Assembly (NCBI RefSeq): GCF_020858115.1
Contig: NZ_JACYMM010000003.1
Location: forward strand, 434,001-498,000
Length of the DNA: 64,000 nt
Direction: 5' to 3'
Source of the DNA: Janthinobacterium sp. FW305-129
Lineage (GTDB): Bacteria > Pseudomonadota > Gammaproteobacteria > Burkholderiales > Burkholderiaceae_D
Numbering within the stretch: the stretch's first letter is position 1; the number at the start of each line of letters is the position of its first letter. The notes below the pieces were generated by a model. That model did not search any database. It saw nothing but the letters and a program-made list of their open reading frames with translations, and was not told where the DNA came from. Below, piece by piece: positions 1-8,712 of the stretch. The position numbers and the translations under genes were made by a program.

Positions 1-309
1 AATCCGGCTACCTAAAATATCCTGCACCTGGAATTCCTGAGAATGTATTCAGAAAATCAATGAGCTTGGGGAAACGTGAATGAAACGAAAAAAGGCCAAC
101 CGACGGGCATGTTGCAATGCCACGCATCAGTTCGCCACTAAAACTGGGCACACCCGTGCATCAAATCGTTGCTTAATCATGCCTCAGGAATGTATGTCGC
201 AGAATTTTAACATTGTTTTCTTGTAGCAAATGCTTAACTTGTTTCCCTTGCGCCACACCTATCTACGCGGCGCAAACACCGCCTGCGGCACGGTGGCACG
301 CCGGAACAA
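1..309. other. Left-edge region without a confident gene
   Basis: No convincing gene is visible. The stretch is AT-richer than the rest of the window. One frame on the plus strand is open from the left edge (position 3) to a TGA at 81-83 and could be the last 26 codons of a gene outside the window. Its peptide reads plausibly as protein (it contains YLKYPAPGIPENVF), but its codons (cct, gga, aga, tca) are unlike those of the neighbours, so I do not call it. Positions 84-309 lie downstream of the minus-strand DUF4197 gene and would hold its 3' untranslated region. I see no intrinsic terminator with a T-tract there. Confidence 0.4.
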
Positions 310-1014
310 TCACTTCAAACTGCCAAACACTTTGCCGATAATCTTGCTGCCGTAGGCCAACGGATTACTACGGATGGCTTTTTCTTCCTCGCCGATCATC
401 AGGTACAGGCCAACGAGCGCACGGTCCGTGACGTAGCCTTCCACCGTCGACTGCTGCTGCGGCACGAGTCCCGTCTTGCCGATCTGGCTCATGGTGCTGT
501 TGTATTTGCTGGCCAGGCCGGAACGGTCGGTCACGGATTTTACGATGGGCAAGAATTTGACGGCCAGGGGGGCAGAGGTCTTCTGGCGGAAAAAGTCCGT
601 CACCGACGTGTCGCCACCGGACAGGATATTCTTTGCATCGGTCACGCTCATCGATTTGACCGCGTCGAGCAACAAGGGCTTGGCCATGGGCACAGCCGAC
701 TCGGCGGCACGGTTCATCGACACCACCAGATCATCCAGCTGCTGGCCACGGCCCGTCATTTTCAGCAAGGGTTTGGCTTGCTCCAGGATGCCGGGCAGCT
801 TGATTTTGACCTTGTCGTTGTTCAGGAAACCATTTTCGATGCCCAACTTGGCAACGGCGGCGGCCGAACCGGCTTCCAGCGCCGCCTTCAAGCCATTGCT
901 GGCATCCTGGTTGCTGAGAGCATCCAGGGGATTGGCGGCGCCTGCGCCGGACGACAGCAGCGCCAGCGCGCACAGGATGGCGGCGGGACGGCCAGGGAAA
1001 GGGTTCAGGCGCAT
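310..1014 (-). CDS. DUF4197 domain-containing exported protein
   Basis: The 234-residue protein starts with a Sec-type signal peptide: an Arg-containing N-region, then a hydrophobic run, then a likely cut after GAGAA near residue 27. The mature part is the alpha-helical DUF4197 fold, marked by ASNGLKAALEAG near the start, a VTDFFR segment in the middle and a C-terminal GSKIIGKVFG. The family is widespread in proteobacteria, is predicted to be periplasmic and has no established activity. The start is supported by an AAGGAAA ribosome site just upstream. It stands alone, about 180 nt from the SEL1 gene upstream, so it probably has its own promoter. Confidence 0.85.
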   Translation of the reverse strand: MRLNPFPGRPAAILCALALLSSGAGAANPLDALSNQDASNGLKAALEAGSAAAVAKLGIENGFLNNDKVKIKLPGILEQAKPLLKMTGRGQQLDDLVVSMNRAAESAVPMAKPLLLDAVKSMSVTDAKNILSGGDTSVTDFFRQKTSAPLAVKFLPIVKSVTDRSGLASKYNSTMSQIGKTGLVPQQQSTVEGYVTDRALVGLYLMIGEEEKAIRSNPLAYGSKIIGKVFGSLK

Positions 1015-1197
1015 GGTTTTTCCTTTTCTAAAGAATAGTCAGACCACCTTCTTCTGGCACCTTAGCACATCAAAACCGCGAATACTGCAGCATTTTTTGG
1101 CGTCTGAGGGGAAACAAGGGGGGCCGCAGATGGCGGAGGAAGGGGACTATACAGCACTTGCTGTTGTATTCGCGCACGTTAATGCCGGCGGCATAGC

Positions 1198-2787
1198 TTA
1201 GTCTGCTATCGCCGCCAACTGTTCGCGCACCCGCGCCAGATCCGTCTCGCGCATGCGCGCCGCCGTCTGGCGCAAGGATTTTTCCGCACCGGCCACGCCG
1301 GCCGCCAGCGCCATCGACAGCCAGATATACGCCTGCTGCAAATCGAGCGGGCCACCCTGGCCGCTGGCCGCCATCAAGCCCAGATTCATTTGTGCCCGCG
1401 CATGGCCCTGGCGCGCAGCCAGCGCATACCAGTCCCAGGCGGCGGCATAATCCTGCGGCACATCCTGGCCATTGTCATGCCGCAGGCCCAGCGCGAACTG
1501 CGCCAGGCTGTGGCCCTGCGCGGCGGCGCGGCAATAGCAGGCGCAAGCCTGCTGGCTATCGGGCGCCGGGCCATCGTCGCGGTCATGCAACACTCCCTGC
1601 ATGTATTGCGCCGGTGCGTAATCCTGCTCGGCGGCGCGGCGGTACCACTCCAGCGCCAGCGACAGATCCTGCGGCACGCCCTGGCCATGTTCGTAGCGCA
1701 GGCCCAGGTCGAACTGGGCCCGCACATGCCCCTGGTCGGCCGCCTTGCGGTACCAGAAGATGGCTTCCTGCGCATCGGCAGGCATGCCCTGCCCATGCTC
1801 GTACAACAGTCCCAGCTGATACTGCGCGGCGGGGAAGCCCTGCCCTGCCGCCTGGCGGTAAAACACCTGCGCCCGGGTATAGTCCTGCGCGCCATGCTCA
1901 TGGTGCAGGCCCAGATTGTGCTGGGCCGCCGCGTGCCCCTGGCCAGCCGCCTTCACATACCACGCAAGCGCCGCCTGTTTATCGCAGGGCACGCCCTGGC
2001 CATTGTCGTAGATCAGGCCCAGGTTGAACTGCGAACTGGCGTGGCCCTGCTCGGCCGCGCGCCGGTACCAGGCGATCGCCTGCCGGCTGTCCTGCGGCAG
2101 CACGTCGCCATTTTCATAGCGCAGCGCCAGGTTGAACTGGGCCGGCGCATAGCCCTGCTCGGCCGCCTTGCGCATCCAGGCGGTCGCCTGCTGGCGATCC
2201 TGCCGCACGCCTTGGCCATTGTCGTAGCGCAAGCCCAGGTTGAACTGCGCGCGCGCATAGCCCTGTTCCGCCGCCTTGCGGTACCAATTGATGGCTTGCA
2301 CGAAATCCTGCGGCACGCCCTTGCCATTGTCATACATCATGCCCAGATTATTTTGCGCACCCGCGTCGCCCTGTTCCGCCGCGCGGCTGAACCACAGCAT
2401 GGCTTGCGCACTATCTTGCGCAAGACCCTGGCCCTTGGCATACAGCCAACCCAGGTTGTACTGCGCCGCCGCGTAACCCTGTTCGGCCGCCTTCTGATAC
2501 CAGTGCGCGGCCTGCGCAAAATCCTGCGCCACGCCCTGCCCCTTCTGGCACATCACGCCTAGGTTGTACTGCGCGTGTTCGAGCCCCTGCGCGGCGGCCA
2601 GGCCATACCAGTGCAGCGCCAGCGCATAGCTTTGCTCGATACCCTGGCCATTGAAATGCATGAAGCCGAGACTGTGCTGGGCATTCGCATTGCCCTTCTC
2701 GGCCAGGCCCTTCAGGCGCAGGAAATCAGCCGTGTAATGAGCGGCCGTGGAATGCGCAGCCGTAGAACGGGGAGCGGCGAGCGGCAT
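1198..2787 (-). CDS. SEL1-repeat (TPR-like) protein with 13 repeats
   Basis: The 529-residue protein is almost entirely tandem 36-residue SEL1 units. I count 13, each close to AQxxLGxxYxxGxGVxxD followed by xxAxxWYxxAAEQG, running from about residue 30 to 500. One unit, near residue 280, is a few residues shorter. There is no obvious signal peptide or membrane segment, so a cytoplasmic scaffold is the simplest reading. SEL1 solenoids bind other proteins, and no enzyme domain is present. The gene starts 3 nt after the stop of the REC-PAS-GGDEF-EAL gene, so it is the third gene of a signalling operon and may be an adaptor or output protein. That role is inferred from position only. Confidence 0.9.
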   Translation of the reverse strand: MPLAAPRSTAAHSTAAHYTADFLRLKGLAEKGNANAQHSLGFMHFNGQGIEQSYALALHWYGLAAAQGLEHAQYNLGVMCQKGQGVAQDFAQAAHWYQKAAEQGYAAAQYNLGWLYAKGQGLAQDSAQAMLWFSRAAEQGDAGAQNNLGMMYDNGKGVPQDFVQAINWYRKAAEQGYARAQFNLGLRYDNGQGVRQDRQQATAWMRKAAEQGYAPAQFNLALRYENGDVLPQDSRQAIAWYRRAAEQGHASSQFNLGLIYDNGQGVPCDKQAALAWYVKAAGQGHAAAQHNLGLHHEHGAQDYTRAQVFYRQAAGQGFPAAQYQLGLLYEHGQGMPADAQEAIFWYRKAADQGHVRAQFDLGLRYEHGQGVPQDLSLALEWYRRAAEQDYAPAQYMQGVLHDRDDGPAPDSQQACACYCRAAAQGHSLAQFALGLRHDNGQDVPQDYAAAWDWYALAARQGHARAQMNLGLMAASGQGGPLDLQQAYIWLSMALAAGVAGAEKSLRQTAARMRETDLARVREQLAAIAD

Positions 2788-2790
2788 GGG

Positions 2791-4995
2791 TCAGGCCTCG
2801 ATGGCCAGCGTCCGGGACGCTGCGGGAGCCGCATCGGCGATCAGGCGATTCTGCTCCTGCAGCACACCGATGAAGCTGCCCAGCGAAATGGGCCGGTGGT
2901 ACAGATAGCCCTGCATCGTGGTGCAGCCCTTGTCCTGCAGGTAACGCGCCTGGCCTTCCGTTTCCACGCCTTCGGCAATCAGGTGCAAGCCCAGTCCACG
3001 CGCAATCGAAATGATGGCCAGGATGACGGGATAGTGTCCCTGCTCGTCGTGAATTTCCTTCACAAACGACTGGTCGATCTTGATGGTGTGGATGGGGAAG
3101 CGGTGCAGGTACGACAGCGACGAATAGCCGGTGCCGAAATCGTCGATGGCGACCGACACGCCCAGCTGGCACAGCTTGTTCAACTGCTCGATCGCATATT
3201 GCGGGTTGCGGATGCAGATGTTTTCCGTGATCTCCACTTCGATCTTTTCCGGCGCGATGCCATAGCGCGTCAGCGCGCCGCGCATCTTCTCGAAAAAGTC
3301 GCCCCGGTCTAGGTATTGCGGCGACAGATTGAGCGACAGGCGCACGGCCTCGCCACCAGCCGCGTTCCACTGCACCAGGTCGCGGCACAGGGCGCCCAGC
3401 ATCCAGTCCGAGATCGGCAGCATCAAACCGTTTTCCTCGGCGAACGGCAAGAATTCGCCGGCCGTCAGCAAGCCCCGCTGCGGGTGGTTCCAGCGCATCA
3501 ACCCTTCGGCGCCAACGATGCGGCCCGTCATCACGTCCACCTGCGGCTGGTAATACATCTCCAGCTGGTTCAGCTCCAGCGCCTTGCGCAGGCTCTGTTC
3601 GAGGGCGATCTTCTGGTGCGATACGTCGAGCATGGACTCGTGATAAAAACTGTGGCCGTTCTTGCCCAGCGCCTTGACCTGGTACATGGCGATATCGGCG
3701 TGGCGCAGCAGCTCGTCGATGGTCTCGCCGTCGCCCGGATAGATGGCGATGCCAATGGAGGCCGAGATATGCACCTGGTTGCCATCGAGGTCGAAGGGCT
3801 GGTGCAGGCATTCGAGGAATTTGTCGGCGATCAGGCGCGCATCCTGGCGGTCGCGCAGTTCCGGCAGCACGATGGTGAATTCATCGCCGCCCTGGCGCGC
3901 CAGCGTGTCGCCGCGGCGCAGGCAATCCTTCAGGCGCAGCGCCACCTGCTGCAGCAACTCGTCGCCCTTCACGTGGCCCAGGGTATCGTTGACCAGCTTG
4001 AAGCGGTCCAGGTCGATGAACATCACGGCCAGTTCCGTCAGCTTGCGGCGCGCCTGGATCACGGCCAGGCCCAGGCGATCCTTGAACAGCATGCGGTTCG
4101 GCAGGTCCGTCAGGATATCGTGGTAGGCCTGGTAGGAAATGACTTCTTCGGCGCGCTTGCGGTCGGTGATGTCGCGCGCCACGCCGTAGGTACCGAAGTA
4201 TTCCTGCTTGCGGGCCTCGTGATCGAGGTTGTGCATGCCGATCGAATTGAGCGGAACCGTCATCAGCGTGTTGTTGAAGGTACGGTCGCTGCCGCTGCCA
4301 CTATGGCACTTCAGGCGCAATTCCACATTGCGCGAAGCGCGCTCGTCGAGGCGGCGTTCATTGAAGGCATAGCGCGCCCGCTCCTGGTCTTCATCGTGCA
4401 CGAGGATGGAATAATGGCTGCCGATCAGCTCTTCGCGGCTAAAGCCCAGCAACTGGTGCACCCTGTCGTTGATGAAGGTGATGCGGCCTTCGTGGTTCAG
4501 GGTATAGATGATGTCGGGCGAGCTGTCGACCAGGTAGCGGTACATCTTTTCCGAGTTTTCCAGCTGCAGCGCGATGCGCTCGTTCTCCAGCGCCAGCTTG
4601 CGCTTTTGCAGCGCGTTCTCCACCGTCTTGAGCAGCTCCTCGCGGCTGTACGGCTTGCGCAAATAGTCATAGGCGCCGCGTTTCAGGGCACCGATGGCCG
4701 CCTCGATGCCAACGTCGCCGCTCATGACGATCACGTCGCCCTCGATGCCGCGCCGGTTGATGTGGTCCATGATTTCATGGCCGCTCATGTCGGGCAGGCG
4801 CAAATCGAGCAGGATCAGGTCGAAACGCAGCTTCGACAACTGCGCCAGCGCCTCGCTGCCGCAGGTGGCCGTGTACAGCTGGTAGCCCCGGTCCTTCAGC
4901 AATTCGTGGAGGGAAGCGAGCAGACGGGGTTCGTCGTCGACCAGCAGGATGCGCGGGCTGTTTTCCAGGTCAAATGGAATGGCGGAGGAGTTCAT
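2791..4995 (-). CDS. Response regulator with REC-PAS-GGDEF-EAL domains (cyclic di-GMP turnover)
   Basis: The 734-residue protein begins with a receiver domain (about 14-128) with acidic residues D20-D21, phosphoacceptor D64 in LLDLRLPDMSG and a conserved Lys in LRKPYS. A short coiled linker leads to a PAS domain (about 150-275). A GGDEF domain follows, with an intact GGDEF near residue 370 and an inhibitory-site RRGD five residues before it. The C-terminal EAL domain has EGL in place of EAL (near 497) but keeps DDFGTGYSSL and AEGVET. Both diguanylate cyclase and phosphodiesterase activity are therefore possible. It lies 5 nt downstream of an HDOD histidine kinase gene, its likely phosphodonor, and 3 nt upstream of a SEL1 gene. 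Confidence 0.92.
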   Translation of the reverse strand: MNSSAIPFDLENSPRILLVDDEPRLLASLHELLKDRGYQLYTATCGSEALAQLSKLRFDLILLDLRLPDMSGHEIMDHINRRGIEGDVIVMSGDVGIEAAIGALKRGAYDYLRKPYSREELLKTVENALQKRKLALENERIALQLENSEKMYRYLVDSSPDIIYTLNHEGRITFINDRVHQLLGFSREELIGSHYSILVHDEDQERARYAFNERRLDERASRNVELRLKCHSGSGSDRTFNNTLMTVPLNSIGMHNLDHEARKQEYFGTYGVARDITDRKRAEEVISYQAYHDILTDLPNRMLFKDRLGLAVIQARRKLTELAVMFIDLDRFKLVNDTLGHVKGDELLQQVALRLKDCLRRGDTLARQGGDEFTIVLPELRDRQDARLIADKFLECLHQPFDLDGNQVHISASIGIAIYPGDGETIDELLRHADIAMYQVKALGKNGHSFYHESMLDVSHQKIALEQSLRKALELNQLEMYYQPQVDVMTGRIVGAEGLMRWNHPQRGLLTAGEFLPFAEENGLMLPISDWMLGALCRDLVQWNAAGGEAVRLSLNLSPQYLDRGDFFEKMRGALTRYGIAPEKIEVEITENICIRNPQYAIEQLNKLCQLGVSVAIDDFGTGYSSLSYLHRFPIHTIKIDQSFVKEIHDEQGHYPVILAIISIARGLGLHLIAEGVETEGQARYLQDKGCTTMQGYLYHRPISLGSFIGVLQEQNRLIADAAPAASRTLAIEA

Positions 4996-5000
4996 GGACG

Positions 5001-7166
5001 TTACGAAGACAAGGCGGTATTACCGGGCGCGGGCAGCGCGGCTGCAGCGCTCGTCGGCAAGGGAATGGGCAGCAGGATTTCAAACGAGGTGCCCGACTTG
5101 CTGCTGCGGCAGCCGATCACGCCATGCAGGCGCGCGACCAGCTCATGCACAATGGACAAGCCCAGGCCGTGATGCGCCCCGTCCTTGCTGCTGCGCACAG
5201 GGGAAAACAGATTGGCCAGCACTTCCGGCGCCAGGCCGGCGCCATTGTCGCTGACGCACAGTTCCAGATACAGGCGACGGTCGCGGTTGACGTGGCCACG
5301 GTTCGCCACTTCGATGCGCCCGCCATCGGGCAAGGCTTCGACGGCGTTTTTCAGCAGATTGAGCAGGATTTGCTTGAGCATGCCGGCATCGGCCTCCACC
5401 TCGCATGGCGCGTCCTGCATGCGCGTGACCACCTCGATCTTCGGCGGCAGGAAGTCGGTGGCGCGGAACAGGCGCAGCACATCGTCGACGACGCGCGCGC
5501 AATCGGTGACGCCGCTGGCGGCCGCCGGCTGCAGATCAGCCAGGCCGCCGATCAGCTGGCCGACGCGGTCGATTTCCTCGTTCAGGATAGCCATCTCGCT
5601 GCTGACCGGCTCCTGTTTCTCCAGCTTGTGATCGAGTACGCTCAGATAGTTCTTGATGATGGACAGCGGGTTATTCACTTCATGCACGACGCGGCGCGAC
5701 GCGGCGCGGTATTCCTCGGTCACGTGATCGAGCTGGCGCCGTGCCAGGCCGCGCGCGCTGATGGCCGCTTCCAGCGCCATGGCGGCCTGGTTGGCATACG
5801 CGCGCAGGAACCCCTCGCGCTTCTGGCAGGCGGGAATCTGCCAGGCCGCCACGCCGCCAATCAAGACGCCCAGGCTGCGCTGGCCCGACACCAAAGGCAC
5901 GCAGACCAGGCTGTCGGTACCGAGAATGCGGAACAGCTGCTCCTCGACGATGCCCAGCGCGGGCATGTCGCGTTTCAGGAACGCCAGCTGGCACTCCAGT
6001 GCGGAGGCGGCCAGCGGACCGCCCTTGGCCAGCGGGATCGAAAAGCCGGCCAGGCGCTGCTGATGTTCGCCCGCCGCCACGCCCACCAGTGCATGACCGG
6101 TGGGGTTTTGCAGCAGGATGACGGCCGTATCGAAATCGAACAGGATGCGCGCCGAGCGCGTGATGGCTTCGAGCAGGCTGCTCTCGCCCTCTTGCCGGGC
6201 AAAGGTCTGGCCCACCTCGGACACCAGCACCATGTTGCGTACTTCGTCGGACAGACGCTGCTGCACCGGATCGACGGCTGGCGGCGCATACGCGGGCGGC
6301 GTGGCGACATCGTCCGCGCCGGCCAGGTCGATGCCCAGGTGCTGCGCGGCCTGCGCCACCTGGCGCGCCACGCTGCCGGCCAGCTCTTCCAGTACCTCGG
6401 CGTCCAGCGCGCACAGGCTTGCCGCCTGCGTAATCGACTCCGCATCGTCGGCATGGCAGCACAGCAGGTGCGCCAGGCGCACGATGCGGATCAAGGGATG
6501 GCTCGCTTCCAGGCGCGCCAGCGGTTCATGGTGATACAGCACGCTGTCGGCCAGGAAGGAATCGAGATGCCAGCGCTCGATCAGCCAGGCGCCCGCTTCG
6601 GCATGCGTAATCTGCAAGGTGCGCAGCTCCACCGCGCACAGGGCGGCATCGTCGCGCGCCGTAAAATTGAACGCATATTCCTTTGGCGCCGTGGCCAGCA
6701 AGGCCAGGCGGCCCACGTTGTGCAGCAAGCCCGCCAGATACGCTTCCTCGACGTGCGGATAGGCCATGGCCTTGGCCAGCGCGCGCGCCATGACGGCGGC
6801 CGACAGCGAGCTTTTCCAGAAGGCGCGCAAATCCGTGCTGCCGGAATGGGGGAAGCTGTTAAAAGTCTGGAAAACGGATTCGCTGATGACCAGCGTCTTG
6901 ATCATGTCCGTGCCCAGCGACACGAGCGACTGTTCCAGACTGGCGACCTTGCCCTGGCGATGGTAGGCCGAGCTGTTGGCCACGCCGAGGATCTTGCTGG
7001 CCATGCCGGCATCCTTGGCGATCAGGGCGGCCAGCTCCGGCATGCCGGCATCGTCGGCCTGCAGGTGGGCGATCAGCTTGATGAGAATCTGCGGCATGGC
7101 CGGCAGGCGGGCAATCAGCAGGCGATTGCGAATATCTTGATCAGATTGATGCATCGTATCAGGCAT
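5001..7166 (-). CDS. HDOD-GAF sensor histidine kinase
   Basis: The 721-residue soluble protein has an HDOD domain at the N-terminus (about 15-260; LPAMPQILIKL, LLHNVGRLAL) and a GAF domain (about 325-460). The kinase core follows: HEVNNPLS with the phospho-accepting His near residue 494, N-box LNLLKNAVEAL, DNGAGL near 640, and GLGLSIVHEL. There are no membrane segments, so it senses a cytoplasmic signal. HDOD domains are catalytically degraded relatives of HD phosphohydrolases often found in signalling proteins. It is first in a tight operon with a REC-PAS-GGDEF-EAL regulator and a SEL1 protein. ATG 7166 is used; an in-frame ATG at 7154 is an alternative. Confidence 0.9.
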   Translation of the reverse strand: MPDTMHQSDQDIRNRLLIARLPAMPQILIKLIAHLQADDAGMPELAALIAKDAGMASKILGVANSSAYHRQGKVASLEQSLVSLGTDMIKTLVISESVFQTFNSFPHSGSTDLRAFWKSSLSAAVMARALAKAMAYPHVEEAYLAGLLHNVGRLALLATAPKEYAFNFTARDDAALCAVELRTLQITHAEAGAWLIERWHLDSFLADSVLYHHEPLARLEASHPLIRIVRLAHLLCCHADDAESITQAASLCALDAEVLEELAGSVARQVAQAAQHLGIDLAGADDVATPPAYAPPAVDPVQQRLSDEVRNMVLVSEVGQTFARQEGESSLLEAITRSARILFDFDTAVILLQNPTGHALVGVAAGEHQQRLAGFSIPLAKGGPLAASALECQLAFLKRDMPALGIVEEQLFRILGTDSLVCVPLVSGQRSLGVLIGGVAAWQIPACQKREGFLRAYANQAAMALEAAISARGLARRQLDHVTEEYRAASRRVVHEVNNPLSIIKNYLSVLDHKLEKQEPVSSEMAILNEEIDRVGQLIGGLADLQPAAASGVTDCARVVDDVLRLFRATDFLPPKIEVVTRMQDAPCEVEADAGMLKQILLNLLKNAVEALPDGGRIEVANRGHVNRDRRLYLELCVSDNGAGLAPEVLANLFSPVRSSKDGAHHGLGLSIVHELVARLHGVIGCRSSKSGTSFEILLPIPLPTSAAAALPAPGNTALSS

Positions 7167-7284
7167 TGCCGGTTCGAAAAGGATGAGCGCTTAGCAGCGA
7201 AGCGCGGCCACGTTCAGAGGAATCCTCCACTCCTGTAACCAAAAAAATATCGCCTGAGAGGATGCCGGGAAAAAAAGTCATCTT

Positions 7285-7311
7285 ATCATAAGCGCCGGAT
7301 ATTACTTGCAA
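7285..7311 (-). promoter_or_regulatory. Possible promoter of the HDOD kinase operon
   Basis: On the minus strand TTGCAA (7306-7311) is followed after a short 15-nt spacer by TATGAT (7285-7290), a 5/6 match to a sigma-70 -10 box. It lies about 120 nt before the kinase start. The -35 match is weak and the spacer suboptimal, so this is only a candidate. Confidence 0.25.
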
Positions 7312-7357
7312 TATAGAAAATTAAGTTGAAATAAATCCAGCGTTCTGCCATGGAAAC

Positions 7358-8638
7358 TTATGCCTTGAAGGAACCCAACAAACGGTGGCGGAAGCGCCGC
7401 GATAGCAGCCACAGAGCCAGTGCCAGCCCCGTAAACGCCAGCTGCCCGGAGGCCAGCCACAGCACGGAACCGGACAGCAGCGGCGAAATCACGCCAGCCA
7501 CCACGGCGCCCAGCAAGGTACTGGCAAACGACTGGCAGGAAGCGACGGTACCGCGGATATGCGGGAACAGATCGAGCGCCAGCAGGGTCGCGCCCGGCCC
7601 CACCAGGGACATGCCGAAGGTATAGAAAAACAGGGGCAGTACCGACCAGGGCAGCGACGGCGGCAAGAACAGGTGATACACGACATTGACGCAGGCGGCG
7701 CACAGCAGGAAGGCAAAACCGATGCCGATCTGGCGCGCGAAAGTGACCTTGCCGGCGATGCGGTTGGCCGCCGCGGCGCCCATGAAGATGCCGCTCACGC
7801 ACGGGATGAACAGCCAGCCGAATTGCGATGGCCCCAGGCCCAGTTGCTTGGGCAGCATTTCCGGCGCGGCCGTGATGAACAGGAACAGGCCCGCGAAATT
7901 GAGGGCGACGATGCCGGCCTTGATGTGGAACAGGGGCGAGCGCAGGATCTGGCCATAGCTCGACGCCAGGAAGTGGGGATTGAAGGGCTGGCGCTTTTCC
8001 ATCGGCAGGGTTTCGGGCAGGCGCCAGTAGCAGAACGCCAGCAGCACCACCGTGTAAAAGGCGAGGAACAGGAAGATCGAGCGCCAGTCGAACCAGATGA
8101 CGATCCAGCCGCCCAGGATCGGCGCCACCGCCGGAGCGATGGAAAAGATCATCGTCACCAGCGACAGCAGCCGCGCCGCCGCCGCATCGGCATACAGGTC
8201 GCGGATGATGGCACGGCTGATCACCACGCCGGCGCCGGCCGAAACGCCCTGCATGATGCGGAAGAACCACAGGTAGTGCACCGTGTGCGCCGAGGCGCAG
8301 CCGAGCGAGCCGATAGCAAACATCAGCAGGGACACGAGAATGACGTTGCGCCGGCCGAAGGTGTCCGAGATCGCGCCATGCCACAGCACCATGCCGGCAA
8401 AGGCCAGCATGTAGAACGTCAGCGACTGCTGCACTTCCAGCGGCGACGCCTGCAGCGAACCCTGGATCGCGCCAAAGGCAGGCAGATAGGTGTCGATCGA
8501 CAGGGGGCCGAGCATCGACAGGCCGGCCAGCATCATCGCCAGCGCACCGCGGCTCAAAGGCGCCATGTGACTGGGCGCGGGAGGCGGAACGGGCGTGACC
8601 GGATCGGGCGGCACATCGGCCGGAGGGGTGGGAAACAT
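7358..8638 (-). CDS. Bcr/CflA-family MFS efflux transporter
   Basis: The 426-residue protein has about 12 hydrophobic segments and the drug:proton antiporter-1 signature of the Bcr/CflA group: [16 protein letters not shown] in helix 1, then [16 protein letters not shown] in the helix 2-3 loop. The family exports drugs or small metabolites (bicyclomycin, chloramphenicol, sulfonamides, some amino acids) using the proton gradient, and the substrate here cannot be read from sequence. The first 24 residues are Pro-rich and poorly conserved, so the ATG at codon 25 (8566) may be the true start. It lies 74 nt downstream of the THUMP methyltransferase gene. Confidence 0.88.
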   Translation of the reverse strand: MFPTPPADVPPDPVTPVPPPAPSHMAPLSRGALAMMLAGLSMLGPLSIDTYLPAFGAIQGSLQASPLEVQQSLTFYMLAFAGMVLWHGAISDTFGRRNVILVSLLMFAIGSLGCASAHTVHYLWFFRIMQGVSAGAGVVISRAIIRDLYADAAAARLLSLVTMIFSIAPAVAPILGGWIVIWFDWRSIFLFLAFYTVVLLAFCYWRLPETLPMEKRQPFNPHFLASSYGQILRSPLFHIKAGIVALNFAGLFLFITAAPEMLPKQLGLGPSQFGWLFIPCVSGIFMGAAAANRIAGKVTFARQIGIGFAFLLCAACVNVVYHLFLPPSLPWSVLPLFFYTFGMSLVGPGATLLALDLFPHIRGTVASCQSFASTLLGAVVAGVISPLLSGSVLWLASGQLAFTGLALALWLLSRRFRHRLLGSFKA

Positions 8639-8712
8639 GGCGGATCCAAAGTGGCGCGCGGACCTGTATTGGTCCGCGCGCGGGGTTACTGCGGGGGTCT
8701 TGCAGTGAACGC

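Noticed and set aside
1198..2787. Regular DNA repeats of about 108 nt, considered as a CRISPR or satellite array
   Set aside because: The period equals 36 codons and the repeats are translated as SEL1 units with conserved protein positions, not identical DNA repeats with spacers.
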